This document shows positions 13,371-24,708 of a stretch of 64,000 nt of DNA, in pieces (within the stretch, counting starts at the first letter, position 1; every line of letters starts with the position of its first letter). The notes under the pieces are model-generated. The model made no database searches. It saw only the letters and a program-made list of their open reading frames with translations, and was not told where the DNA came from. Origin of the DNA: Alisma plantago-aquatica (lineage: Eukaryota; Streptophyta; Magnoliopsida; Alismatales; Alismataceae); NCBI GenBank assembly GCA_963693085.1, contig OY856413.1, forward strand, positions 542,080,379 to 542,144,378. Reading direction: 5' to 3'. Made by a program: the position numbers and the translations under genes.

Positions 13371-13494
13371 CAGGGGGACTAAAACCCCAGTGCCTAAAAA
13401 GTGGTAGGGGGACTAAAACCCCAGTGCCTAATATATAAAATGGCAAGGGGACTAAAGCCCCAGTGCCCGACAGGGGGACTAAAACCCCAGTGCC
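13371..13494. repeat. Four-copy array of GGGGACTAAAACCCCAGTGCC
   Basis: Four imperfect copies of a unit of about 20-45 bp, each containing GGGGACTAAAACCCC, which can fold as a GGGG/CCCC hairpin, followed by CAGTGCC. The array sits inside the 3.58-kb solo LTR. Confidence 0.9.
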
Positions 13495-14519
13495 CTATGG
13501 GTGGTTTGTACTCATGTACACTACATTGTCAATTGGCTAATAACTATATCATGCATAAACATTCACTTGGCAGTAGAGTGAAAAGTATATAAAGATAACA
13601 ACATATCATTGGGAATAAAACCCAAGAATAAAATAAATAGCCATCATAGGCAACAACAAGATTAAAGCATTTCCAAGTAAAGGAGGCAACATATGTAGTA
13701 GCATGATTCACATGTTTCAATTGAATGAGCCACAATGGCATAAAATAAGTAAAGAGCCAATAAATGCAATTAGAAGGATTACAAGGATAACACAACAATG
13801 ATTGTGGGGTTGGAAAAGACCCAACTGAAGGATAGGTAGTTTGCACAATTACATTCACATTCATCCATAGAGATCATCATATATATGAATAAGGTCCACA
13901 TAATAGGAGTCACATACAAAATAGGTTCCACATACTGGAATAGGGCTCACATACAAAATAGGTTTCACATACCTATTTTATTTAATTACCATAACATCCC
14001 CCAAGTTGATTGTATCACCATTCCATTTTCCCTAGTTACATAATTACACATGTATTAATATATGTAAAAACATAAATCATAGGAAAAACCCTAATTTTAC
14101 AAAACCATGATTTAGGGTTCCAAATCAAGCCCAAAAGATTAGTCATATTCTCCTGAATAATAAAACATATTTTATTTTACAAATTGGAGTTAGAATGAAT
14201 TAATTAGGTATTTTACATTTTATATACTTAAAAAGCATTCAAGGAAAACTTCGAAAAATCATTTAGAATCAGGCTTCAAAACCCACGAAATTGGATTCTA
14301 CTCGAAAAATCCTTTACATTGACTATTTATTTGCATTTGTTTGACATGGGAATGATTTATTATGAATTAAATCATTTCAGCCAATCAGAATGCAGGAAAA
14401 CTATAGTGTGACAGGTATTTAAATCAAATGGAAATCGATGTAAATAACAGGCGAAAAGACTAAACTACCCTTGCTCGTCAAATTAAAACAATTAAAATGA
14501 TGAGGGCAAATCAGTCATT

Positions 14520-15640
14520 TGGAACCATCGTTTGCTCGCACAAGAGAGCAAGAACAAGGGTTGGATTGACGAGAATACCCTTGGATGTTTAATTGAATCG
14601 ATTGGTACAGCGAGGGTAATAACGTCATTCGGTATCTATTGAATTCTTGCAGCGAGACACAAACCAGAAGGTAAAATGACGAGAATGTCCATGTGACTTA
14701 AATCTATCAATTGAAGCAGCGGGGACACCAGGGTCATTAGACCACTTGGGTTGTTGCTGCTCGAATCCATGGATTCCGAGCACAGCTTGGAGCTCGGGGC
14801 TCCCAAGCCTGAACTGCAACCATGACAAGAGAAGGCAGAAGAAAGCCGGGATTGGATTCCCAGATAATTATCGGTCGCAACAATATACTGGAACCACACC
14901 CGCGTGACCGAGAGCAAAGAAACCAGACTCAACATGCCCGGAAATAGGGGAGCAAGACGGGGGTCAAAACCCGGAGATAGGGGCCGAAAAAGAAAAACCA
15001 AAGGTCAGGAAACGTCCGTGGATGCATGGTGAATCAAGGGAAAGCGTCGGTGAGGGTAGAGAGCCACAAAGACCCAAAAATGACAGGCACCGGCAGAGGT
15101 CATATCTGTGGTCTATAGGACCCAGAGTTTGGGGCTACCTTGAGACAGGAAGAGGGTAGAGAGGGGAAGAGCGAGTTCTGTAGATGGTTACCTATCGTCC
15201 AATTGACCCGAGGTGGTTGGAGGAGGGAGCATCATGACAAGGTCGCCGAAGATCCACCTTGAGCAGGTCGGGGTGACTGAGGGCAGCGTAGGGTCAATTG
15301 AGTGTGGAGGAGGCTTGCTTGGTGTCTAAGGGTTCTCGACGACCCCTTAAGCAGGTAAGAAGAGAACCGAGGTCGCCTCTGTGACTCGGGGTTCAAGAGG
15401 AGCGAAGAGGCCGATTTGGGCATAACTCTGCTAGGGAAAAGGGGCGATGAGTTAGTGCTCATTTGAACCGGCTCGTCGAGACGAAGCCAAAGGGACAGGA
15501 ATCTCAAGAAACGGTGGAGGAGGGAGTGAGAATGACTCAAGGGAGTCCATGAGGCTATGTTGCTCAGGTGGCTAGAGGTAGAAGGAAATGCCCAGACCGT
15601 TGGATCAAAAGGGAGATCAACGTGGAGCCATCTGATGGCC
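14520..15640. other. GC-rich island within the solo LTR
   Basis: Base composition changes abruptly from AT-rich to GC-rich, with many CG dinucleotides, over about 1.1 kb, then back. Minus-strand open frames (for example 15232-15540, Ser/Leu/Arg-rich) have no family motifs I recognise. It may be the transcribed leader part of the LTR or captured sequence. Confidence 0.5.
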
Positions 15641-16399
15641 CCAGGCGTGTGACAGCGAAAAATAAATGAACATTAGCGTGACAAATCGATATAACTGAAA
15701 TCGATTAAAATCCATAGTTAAACCTTATTAAAAGCTCATAAAATGGATTTGAAGGGTCAAATGAAGTCCAAATGGCACCAAATTTGGACCATAGGTTCAT
15801 GTTACCATTTAGAACGATGCTATATAATTAGATTTCGTATTTAAGCTCACTAAGGCCCTTAATAAATATATTTCTCATTAAAGTGTACTTTAACACATTA
15901 AAAGGTGTGAATTATTATGAAATGACTATATTAATGCAATTAGTGAGTCAAATTTGAGGTGATAGATATATATGAGTATTAAGAGCAAAATATCAACCTT
16001 TAAATATGTTTTCACACATTTATCATCAAATTGGAGGAGAGAGAAAGTAAAGAGGTTAATATACTCATAATTAATTCAAATACTTATCATTACTAATATA
16101 TTTATCCAAAAATACTCCAAATTAATATTATCTACTTATCTCCATCCTTAATGAACAAATTACATTATTAACCCTCACTTATCTCCTTAATTGGGTTATT
16201 AGTGCAAACACCCCTCCATAATCATAAATGAGGGAAAAAGTTGATTTTAAACATTGAATTGTGCTCAAATTGCACAAGGGGTCCAAAAAGAATATAAAAC
16301 AAGGGAAATTTATGAAAAATGTCCAAATGGACTAAAAGGCCAAGAAAAGATCAAAAGTGGGTCAATTGCAGGGAAAACCCTGAATTTCAGTATGTTACA

Positions 16400-16971
16400 T
16401 ATACTATGGTAATCGGAATACCATGCAAACACATTATCTCATCAACATATATTTGTGCCAACTCCTCAGCTATATATGTCATCTTGACTGGAAAGAAGTG
16501 AGTTGTCTTAGTCAACCTATCAAATGTCACCCAAATGGAATCATGGACTTTAGCTGTCTTAGGAAGATCAACTACAAATTCCATGGTAATATGACCCCAT
16601 TTCCATTGCAGTATTGGAAAAAGTTGTAACGTCCCTATAGACTTTTGATACTCATCTTTTACCCACTTACAAATTGGACACTTAGCAATGAACTCTACCA
16701 CATCACGCGTCAGGCCTAGCCACCAGTACAAATCCTTCAGATTATGGTACATCTTTGTACTAATAGGATGTATTGCATACATCAACGAATGAGCTTCCTC
16801 AATTACCATCTCCATCAAGCCATCAACATTTGGAACCACTGTCCTTTTATGAAAACAAACTGTCCCATCATTTAACTAATGGAAGCCATCATGCTTCTTG
16901 TTGCCAAACTCTAATTTGATATTCTAGATCACAACATCACTCATCTATACATCTTTGATCTATCACATCAA
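16400..16971 (-). pseudogene. Old chromovirus integrase N-terminal half (zinc finger and first core residues)
   Basis: The minus-strand frame runs from 16839 to the insertion point at about 16400. It begins with degenerate linker (16840-16971, stops present) and then EEAHSLMYAIHP, the His pair region, and CPICKWVKDEYQK, which together form the H2C2 zinc finger of gypsy integrases. The core start reads ITMEFVVDLPKT, where the family has TMDFV, so the first catalytic Asp is Glu. DSIWVTFDRLTK and HGIPITIV follow before the 3.58-kb solo LTR interrupts. The integrase would join element cDNA to chromosomal DNA. This copy is disrupted and lacks the first catalytic Asp. Confidence 0.88.
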
Positions 16972-16976
16972 GGTAG

Positions 16977-18397
16977 TGAAAAACACTAGAGGGGGGGTGA
17001 ATATAGTTTTTAAATATTTTAGCAATTATTTAACTCAAACAACCACAAATGAAAATGGAAGAAGGAGACAAGTGTTTAGAGTGGTTCCAACTTTAGCAAA
17101 TACTAAAGTTGTCAGTCCACTACCCAGTTGCTTACCCAACTGGGATTTTGAAAGTATTAATTTTATTACCTTCACAAGGATTTACACAAAATACAATACT
17201 TTCTTTACACCCCTTGAACAACCTTCACTTGAAGTAGATGCACCAACTTGAGGTAGCCTTCTTGAAGTAACTCCAAGATCCCCCTTGAAGTAGCCTTCCT
17301 CTCTAGAAGTAACCTCCCGTTGCACCAGCCTTCTTGAAGTAGCTCAAGGTCCCCTTCTTCACCAAGAAGATCTTCAACCTCTCCAATCCGCAGCCTCCAA
17401 CCTAGGAGTAGCAAGGAGAGTACAAACAACAATAGAGAACAAGAAAGAAAATAGAAATTACAACTTATCCTTTTGTAGCACAAGGCTTGATTTGCCTAGA
17501 TCAAGCGTGTAGATCTCCTAACCAAAGTGTATGGAAATGTAATTGCAGTGGATAGGAGATGCTAGACTATAGGACCCGAAATTTGAGCTAAGAGAAGAAG
17601 TAGCCAATTGTCACTATGCTCAATTTTCTCACAAACAGTTTGCTCAAAGTATGCTCAAAGATTTCTCAAGTGTAACAAGTGTAGTTTAGGTGTCCTAAAG
17701 CATGTCCTATTTATAGGAATGTCCTAAAAGTGCTTAAGGACGTTCTAGACACCTTCTAGGGGTTTCTAAGTGCTTAACTAGCTGTTAGGTACAAGTTTGT
17801 TGCTTTAGCAACGGCTAATTGATTAATTCTGCAGTTGCTGTCAGAGTCCATCTCGGTCGAGAAATGGTCGACCGAGACACCTACTCGGTCGAACTTTTGT
17901 CGACCGACAGGCTCTCTGAATCAAGTGTTTTGCAATGTTTATCTCCAACTGCCAACTACCTTGTCAGATGTGTCTAACAGCTACTTGGGTCTTTCTCGGT
18001 CGAGAAGATTGTCGACCGAAAGTGTCTCCGTCGAGGAGTTAGTCGACCGAGATTGACCCTATTTCAATTTTTCAATTAAAGCACTAAGTGTGTGTATGAG
18101 TGTGCATATGTGACACTTATTTGAAGGGGATGACCTATCTAAATGTGATGTTTAGCTAGGGAGAATCTAACACTTGATTTACATGAAATCTAAGTACTTG
18201 TACATTATATATTTGTACAAGTTTTTACAAGGCGATTACATTTCATGAAAATATAAATATGTAAGCATATGGATTTCCCTAATTGCTTTGTCATCCAGCT
18301 TATTCCTACAACACTCAAGTATCACGTTAGATTAACAAGAATGAAATGTTAGTCATTATCAAAACAAAGGGATTTACAGATGTCCATTTAGCCAACA
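16977..18397 (-). mobile_element. Solo LTR, 1.42 kb (probably copia), perfect TSD GGTAG
   Basis: It begins TGAAAAACACTAGAGGGGGG and ends TTTAGCCAACA. GGTAG lies on both sides (16972-16976, 18398-18402), and the old chromovirus linker resumes across it. There are no coding domains or primer-binding site. The minus strand shows TATAAATAGG (17706-17715), and a palindromic CGGTCGAC array (17852-18051) would then lie upstream of it, so minus orientation is likely. A degenerate CTTGAAGTAGC repeat occupies 17220-17345. The CCCCCCTCTAGTG-type end read on the minus strand resembles copia LTR ends in monocots. That family call is tentative. Confidence 0.82.
17852..18051. repeat. Palindromic CTCGGTCGA/TCGACCGAG array
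   Basis: Paired half-sites CTCGGTCGAGAA...GGTCGACCGAGA occur at about 17852-17876, then again at about 17995-18020 and 18028-18051, with a shorter site at 17884-17910. Each pair can fold as a hairpin. The array lies inside the 1.42-kb solo LTR, next to its TATA-like site. Confidence 0.8.
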
Positions 18398-18402
18398 GGT
18401 AG

Positions 18403-18511
18403 GTTTCACCAGCAACTATGCTAGCAATCATCTCAAAAGAATTACTTCCAACTGTACATTAATCTGACAAAGAGATATCAACATATCCCTCTTATGACAC
18501 ACCGTGGAGTG
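18403..18511 (-). pseudogene. Old chromovirus fragment between RNase H and integrase
   Basis: On the minus strand this short piece reads KRDMLISL, then NVQLEV and a degenerate KPT. It corresponds to the linker between RNase H and integrase of the Tekay element at 51.5-51.7 kb ([17 protein letters not shown]). It lies between the solo LTR and the Athila element and shows that both inserted into one continuous older element. Confidence 0.8.
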
Positions 18512-18684
18512 GGATAACCTCCCATTTTGCGCTGTTATCTTACTAGTTTTCCTCAGTTTTCCATACTCTTTCTTAGACAAATTAGATAGAATCTCTAACT
18601 TTCCTCTTCATTGTAATATACCATCAGACTAACTTTTCCCCTTTTATTTCTTACAGAAATGCACAAAAAAATTACAAAAGCTTC

Positions 18685-19101
18685 AAACGGTCCCAAGACC
18701 GTTTGAGACCAAACGATCCCAAGACCGTTCGAAGCCACACGGTCCCAAGACCATTCGAAGCCAAACCGTCCCAAGACCACTCGAAGCCAAATGGTCCTAA
18801 GACCGAATGGACACCAAACGGTCCCAAGACCGAATGGACACCAAACGGTCCCAAGACCGAATGGACACCAAACGGTCCCAAGACCGAATGGACATCAAAC
18901 GGTCCCAAGACCGAATGAAGGCCAAATGGTCCCAAGAACATGTAAAGTCAAACAGTCCCAAGATCGAATAATGGCAAACAGTTCCAAACCATGAGGAATC
19001 GAATGGTTTCTAGACCGAAAGATTTCAACCAGTCTCCAAACTGAGAGAGAGTCCAAATAGTCTTCACGACCTTTAGGGCCCAAATCTCCCAAACCATTTG
19101 A
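18685..19101. repeat. Palindromic AAACGGTCCCAAGACCG array in the 5' LTR
   Basis: More than ten units of about 27-31 bp, each with ACGGTCCCAAGACCG or a variant. The first are palindromic (AAACGGTC...GACCGTTT). From 18791 to 18925 there are nearly perfect 27-bp tandem copies ending in GAATGGACACC. The array ends about 15 bp before the TATA box. Open frames across it are repeat artefacts. Confidence 0.93.
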
Positions 19102-19116
19102 GTTCCACTCAAAGCC

Positions 19117-19125
19117 TATAAATAA
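19117..19125 (+). promoter_or_regulatory. TATA box of the Athila 5' LTR
   Basis: TATAAATAA lies immediately downstream of the palindromic array and is conserved in the 3' LTR at 44769-44777. It is the probable core promoter at the U3/R junction. Transcription start is inferred, not visible. Confidence 0.7.
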
Positions 19126-20374
19126 GACCCGAAGGGTCCTCACAAATTATCAAGTTTCAGATGTCCAAAGGCTGCCTCTATTATTCCAGAGCCATTCCAT
19201 CCTTCATCCACTGCCCCGAGGCTGCCGGTCTGAGATCCATACTCCATCTCCAAGCTACTTTCTCTCTCATCGACAAAGAAGGTGGGAAGAGGAGGATTAA
19301 TCATCAAGCAAGCTATGAAGTGTGAAGATCGTTTCTCTCTCTCTCTCTCTCCAAGGGGTCGACCTTCCTCCCTCCTTCATGGAGATGACACACACTCTCT
19401 CTCTCTCTCTTCTCGCCCCCTTCTTTGTTCTTGGCATGAGCGAGTAGTCTTCTACACTAGGGTGCGGGGAGTAGCCCTGCTACCCATGTTTTCATTTCAT
19501 GCATTGTAATTCTTGAGTTTGCAATAGAAAAACATTATCTTTCCAGTTCAACATCATTCACTTAATGAATGCTAGTTGCTTGATCACCAACTTGTGTTAT
19601 CTATTATCTTTTAGTTCAAATTGTCTAGTTTTATACTTGTAGATTCAAATATCGATTGTTTGTTGGTTCTGGATTGTGTGTAGTCACCATACATTTGGTT
19701 CGGTGTCTAGGAGCATTTCTCAAAGAGTGGAGTAAACTCACCTCCATCGTTGTACTTTCATACTATGAAATGGAATCAGTTGATGTATGGAAGTACAACC
19801 TTGACAGGTTGAGGAACACACTTTGTGAGGGGAGTGATGCAAAGTAAGTGACCATTAGTTTGGGGATGGCTGGCATTGCAACATTTCTACATTTCTCGTA
19901 GTTGGTTATCCGAAAGGAAGCTAAGCCTACAAGGATACTAACTATTTAGACTCTTTTCTTTGCAAGCCAAGTTATTGTGATGTATATTTTGATCCATGAG
20001 TAGTGGTGGTGAAAGCCGATCACATCCTAATGGTTTCTTAACATTGTTTACAACCTTAAAGTTACTTTCCTGCTTACCTTTCTGCTTTTACTTTACTTTC
20101 ACTTTGTTTAAACAATCAAACCAACTCTTGATCTAAATACCGACTTTTAAGGAGTTAAATGAAATTCTAACGTTTTCAATCTTGTTGATCTTAACAAGAC
20201 TGTTGTCCCGTGGATTCGACCCTTAACTATACTACGATAAGACTTCCACATACCCTAGCATATGTGGGTGGAGTTTTTAATCTAGTATAAGCAAGGCTAA
20301 ACCTAAAAGATTTACAATCTTTAGGATTTTTAGTGGTGCACGCAACTCCATACAAGTGGAAGCTCCATCAAAAA

Positions 20375-20394
20375 TTGGCATCGTTTTCGGGGAC
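20375..20394 (+). other. Athila primer-binding site
   Basis: TTGGCATCGTTTTCGGGGAC begins 5 bp after the 5' LTR. It is a decayed form of the TGGCGCCGTTGCCGGGGA site typical of Athila elements, which pairs with a tRNA-Asp 3' end to prime minus-strand synthesis. Confidence 0.75.
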
Positions 20395-20538
20395 ACGAAA
20401 TGTTTTAATTTCATTTATCATCTTGCTAGTTGGTTAGGGTTTTACACTTTTCCTTTGAACATTACTCCATGTTCTCTTGATTTCATCATATCTCCCGCAT
20501 CATCTAAAAAGTGTCCTCTATGCAGGTAGAATACGTGT

Positions 20539-22391
20539 ATGCAACCATCACATAATCTCAGATTCTCCCCTGATCCAGAGTACGACTTTGAGGTAGAGAA
20601 AAGTTTCCACCGCCGCATTAGACTTAATCATCAAAGAGCCAGACAAATGGCCGAAGATCAACGCCAAGCTGCACTAGTGATGGAAAGGGTCAATACTGCC
20701 ATAGCAGCCCAGAGAGCACAACTCATTGCCCACACGCACGCTCAAGTTCAAGATGAAGTACGGGCTGAAGAGCAAGCCCACATTCGTGCTGAAAATGAAG
20801 CAGCTAAGGCTGCTACTCAACTGTTGATTAGAACCAAGCAACTAAGGGACTATGCTATTCCCAAGAACTATGAAGACAACCATCCAGTCCAACCACCACT
20901 CATCGACACTCTTAATTTTGAGATTAGGACACAATGGATCCAAATAATGCAGGGCATCTCATTCTCTAGAAGTGCCGGAGATGACTGCATGGACCATCTG
21001 AAGAGGTTCAAAGCTCTTTGTAGGCTGGTACCACAAGTTGGAACAACCATGGACGCAGTCATGCTTAGAATCTTCAATTTCACCTTTTCTGGAAGAGCAC
21101 TAAACTGGTACAATTCTTTAGACGGGGAGCCAATCACCAACTAGGCTCCCTTAGAAGAGAAGTTCTTGGAGAAATTCTTCCCACCTTCACTAACCTACCA
21201 AATCATAGGACAAATCAACCAATTCCTTCAACTACCGGGAGAGTCACTGGCTGACTCATGGGAAAGGTTCAAGGAACTCTTGAGGAAATGTCCTCACCAT
21301 GGAATCTCACAAAACCAACTCATAGAAACTTTTTATAGGGGAGTAAGCGATGAAATAAAAAAGTTCTTAGATTCCTCATCTGGAGGAAACTTTATGAGAT
21401 AGAACTATGAAGATTCCTGGAGAATCATCACTCTCAGAGCAGAAAATCAATCCAATTGGGGGAGGGTGACCACAGGAGGAGTTCTAAAGGTTTGTAAAGC
21501 TGAAGAATCTACGGAAATGAAAGCCATAGATGAAACTTTGAAAACCATAGCCATCAAGCAACAAGCCCTAGAAGCATCATTTGGGGAATATGACAGAAAG
21601 AAGAACCCCCAACAAGTTAAAGTAGCCACAGGAACCTACGAGGCATGTCACGCATCACATCATCCCACATTGTCATGTGGTCTCCTATATAATGTAATGA
21701 TGGATTTACAACCTCCTCATCCACAGTATGAGCCGATCATTGAACACCCTGAGGATCAGATGCCAGAACAAGTAAATTCCATTCATTCCATACCAGGACA
21801 AGCTTACTACAATCCAAATCAACCGAGAAATCATCTTGGTTTTCAATATGGAAATCCTACAGGAACTGCTAACCCACAACATCAAACACAAAGTGGATCT
21901 TCCAACAGACTACCACCTAGATTTCAAAGAAACTACAACTAAAATAAAGGGAATCTTAGAAATAATTTCCAGAGATCCAACTGCCAAAGAAATTCCTCTA
22001 CATACTACCAATATACTCACCCTCCTTTGTGCCCATAATTACATCAAACTCAACTACAATAGCCTCAGCCGCCTCAGTTTCTAGCACCTCAACAACAACC
22101 ACTTCAAGGGAAGCAGCAACTCACTCAATTTCAATAGAAGAATACCCCACCACAGCAGACTGATGAACTATCCTTGATAAGGCAAATGCTGCAATCACAG
22201 AAAACCATGTTGGCTAACCAGAAAGCCCAGCAAAAAGCTATAGAAACTCAATTAGCACAGATAGCAGCTCATCTTAAACCTCCAGTAGGCACTTTCGCTG
22301 GCTAGCCAGAAGCAAATCCAAGACACGATCAAAATAGACCAGAACAATTAAATGATGTTACAACAAGGTCTGGCCGTGCTCTTACTAAAGC
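20539..22391 (+). pseudogene. Athila gag
   Basis: One frame runs from ATG 20539 to the solo-LTR insertion at 22391 without frameshift but with stops at 21142, 21400 and 21940 and several later. The N-terminal part (residues about 20-110) is Ala/Gln/Arg/Glu-rich and probably coiled coil. The capsid core follows with ALNWYNSL, FLEKFFPPS, ESLADSWERFKELLRKCPHHG and IETFYRG, the classic retrotrans_gag signature of Athila. The C-terminal part is Gln/Pro-rich and ends in TRSGRAL, the conserved box before the protease. No CCHC knuckle is seen. Gag would form the virus-like particle that packages element RNA. The frame continues at 23587, beyond the inserted LTR. Confidence 0.9.
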
Positions 22392-23581
22392 TGTGACACA
22401 TGAGTATATCCAGTTAATGAACTATAATCTGGGATATGACATCAGTAAAATAATCCTAAAGTAAGAATACAAGTAATCATGAGAATACCATAATGAGATA
22501 AGCAAACCCTAATGAACATAACTAGGGTTGAGATGATGAGAACCTGATGGTGATATGTGATCTTATTTTAACCAGGGGTTTAACCAAGATATAGATGACA
22601 TCAGGAATATGATGATTAGGTTTCTCTTGATCAAGGTACGCCATTACCTCTTACTTGGCTTATTATACAATATGCTTGTATTATATGTGTGGTAAAATAC
22701 TTGGCATATGATATTGGATAAAATGATTGTTCTTGTATGATATGTTGCATGATTTTCCATACTTATTGCTATGAACACATGAAACATAATATATCTGTTC
22801 CATTATATCTAATCACTTCAACTCTTTGGTAGTAAAGTGCTGGAAATAAGTACTTCAACTCTTTGGTAGTAAAGTACTTGGAAGTGATCCAACTCTTTGG
22901 TAGTAGATCACATTGTGAACTGATCCAACTCTTTGTTAGTAGATCATAAAGGCCTTAATGCATTCAACTCTTAGGTAGTAAATTCATGGATGATATAATG
23001 GAAAATGAGCTTAACATATGTGTTCTCTTTTTTAATGATATCTTTGTCCAATTATACACTTTTCCTTATGTTTCTTCTATTACTGCCAAGTATTAGTTTT
23101 ATCTTATTGCCAAGATATGATGAGAGGTAAATAAAAGACACGTAGGCATACTCAGTAAAATATTCTTGAAATATTGTGCTGACGTGTACCACATGTAATC
23201 TTTTGTTTAGGTTTTAGTTATGCTCTTGAAGATCCAGGATAGTTGAGAGTTTTGTAGCGAGCTGATGTACATGTGGACCTGTTGTCTTAAGATCCTGTTG
23301 TTTAGTGGTAGTACATGTATATGTATAAGTTTTATGTTCAATATGTAATATCAAATGTTGTAACAATTCATGTTGTAATTATATGTTGAATGGTGAACAT
23401 GTGTTGTATGGTTTTATTATTGTTCATGTACATGTGCTACTGATTGTTTCCTTCTGATTCCCTTGATTTTCTTCTTCTTAGCCTTATGTGGGATGTTTAA
23501 ATTGGGATTCTCACTGAGGTGAGGGTTTCAATTTGGATGTCACACATGAGATTAAGTTTTAGAAAATCCAGGGACGTCACA
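22392..23581. mobile_element. Solo LTR, 1.19 kb, perfect TSD AAAGC, inserted in Athila gag
   Basis: It begins TGTGACACATGAG and ends GACGTCACA. AAAGC flanks it exactly at 22387-22391 and 23582-23586. The gag frame resumes across the insertion with one TSD copy removed (Ala codon split). There is no coding domain, primer-binding site or second LTR, so recombination to a solo LTR is inferred. It contains a five-copy CAACTCTTTGGTAGTA array at 22819-22988. The TGTGAC/GTCACA ends suggest a gypsy chromovirus LTR, tentatively. Orientation is not decided. Confidence 0.93.
22819..22988. repeat. Five-copy array of CAACTCTTTGGTAGTARA
   Basis: Five copies, spaced 30-50 bp apart, of CAACTCTTTGGTAGTA followed by AA or GA, with the last two slightly changed. 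In each unit the bases before and after the core are inverted partners (for example GTGATC...GATCAC), so each unit can fold as a hairpin with the core in the loop. Confidence 0.88.
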
Positions 23582-23586
23582 AAAGC

Positions 23587-24708
23587 CATCTCGATTAAAC
23601 AAGAAGACAAGGATGTAATTGAAATCATCCCAACAGAAGAATCAGGTCAAGAAGATGAAGAAAGGAAAGAAAAGGAACAAGGTCCCAAAGAACCCGAGGT
23701 TCCACAATACAAGCCAAGGATACCCTATCCTGGTAGGCTAAAGGAAAGCAGACTAGACTCTAGATTCCGAAAATTCAAAGAGGCAATGAAGAAACTTTAT
23801 GTTGATATTCCTTTCTCAACGCTTTATCTGAAATCCCAGCCTGGTCCAAATACCTAAAGACCTTGTTGTCAAAGAAATATATGACATAGGAGCATGAAAC
23901 TATTAAGCTACCCCAAACCGCTTCTGATATCATTTTGAATAAAATGCCAAAAAAATAGAAGGACCCTGGCTCCTTTGGCATACAATTCTCTATTGGGAAC
24001 ACTTCTTGTAAAAAGGGATTGGACGACATGGGAGCCAGCATATCAATTACGCCATTTTCCATGTGGAAAATATTGGGGTTTATAGACTTGTTGCCTACAT
24101 CAATGACCATCCATCTCACTGATTCAACCATTACTGCACCCCTAGGAATCATTGAAGATATTCTAGTAAGAGTGGGGAGGGACTCTTATGTCCCTTATGA
24201 TTTCGTCATTATGGATATTAAAGAAGACCTAAGGTACCCGATAATTTTCGATAGACCCTTCCTCACCACATCTAGAGCATTAATTGATGTCGAGGCTGGC
24301 ACAATTACTTTGAGGCTGGGTAAAGAAATTGTTCAGTTCAGGGTTTTCAACAGCCTGAAGAGTCCTAGTATCCATGAAGAGGTTTTTCTGCTTGAAGTTA
24401 TTGATAAAATGTCCCAACTTAAGCAAGCAAATCCAGAATCAACAGATGACCTAGAGGATACTCTAATAAATCTAGAAGCTGAACTTTCAACCAATGAGTT
24501 AGTTCAGCAATGCTTGCAATACTTGGAGCAGGCTGAAAAAGCCCCAGAAGCTACCTTTGAAGAACTGAAATATGTCTCCGTATTAGAAACAACGGAAGTA
24601 CCCAAAGCCCTGGAAATGAAAACTCTACCAGCTGGGCTCAAACATGTCTTCCTAGATGAAGAAAAATTATGTCCAGTTATCATTAGCTCCTCTCTGATTG
24701 ATGACTAG
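23587..24708 (+). pseudogene. Athila gag C-terminus and retropepsin-like protease
   Basis: The segment continues gag after the solo LTR with an acidic stretch (EESGQEDEERKEKEQ). PYPGRL and an FRKFKEAMKKLYVDIPF block follow, both conserved in Athila before the protease. A frameshift lies near 23810. The protease frame (about 23960-24708) shows DPGSFGIQFSIG, then DDMGASISITPFSMW. This matches the Athila protease active site, usually D-L-G-A-S, with Met for Leu. IIFDRPFLTTSRALIDVEAG matches the domain's second half. The enzyme processes the gag-pol polyprotein. TAG 24706-24708 ends the open segment, and reverse transcriptase sequence follows directly in the same frame. Confidence 0.88.

Larger units (their letters stand above)
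12817..16399 (-). mobile_element. Solo LTR, 3.58 kb, inserted in the old integrase
   Basis: It starts TGTAAAGACC and ends ATGTTACA, so the termini are TGTAA/TTACA inverted. The flanks are GATAC (12812-12816) and TATAC (16400-16404), a 5-bp TSD with one mismatch, and the chromovirus integrase reading resumes across it at the catalytic S-x-R-G-P motif. I find no internal duplicate of the ends, no primer-binding site and no coding domain, so a solo LTR is the simplest reading. AGCAGCGGAAA near the plus-strand start matches the same position in the Tekay LTR at 45.4 kb, suggesting a related chromovirus LTR in minus orientation. It contains a four-copy array (13371-13494) and a GC-rich island (about 14520-15640). 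Confidence 0.8.
18512..20370 (+). repeat. 5' LTR of the Athila-type element
   Basis: It matches the split 3' LTR (44191-45381 plus 59493-60125) along its length, with scattered substitutions. It starts GGATAACCTCCC where the 3' copy has TGATAACCTCCC, so the terminal T has mutated, and it ends AAGCTCCATCA. It contains a palindromic array (18685-19101), a TATA box (19117-19125) and CT microsatellites at about 19332-19352 and 19396-19412. Confidence 0.92.

Noticed and set aside
15232..15540. Minus-strand open frame of 102 codons in the GC-rich island
   Set aside because: Low-complexity Ser/Leu/Arg composition expected from GC-rich DNA, and no motif.
18595..18994. Overlapping open frames on both strands through the Athila LTR array (also 27719-28013, 28158-28652, 44351-44646, 47600-47977 and 57118-57446)
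   Set aside because: All translate short DNA repeats of 23-31 bp in several phases at once. There is no protein motif and they fall in LTR or spacer DNA.
19282..19509. Open frame downstream of the Athila TATA box
   Set aside because: It is driven by CT microsatellites, and the frame is not preserved in the 3' LTR.
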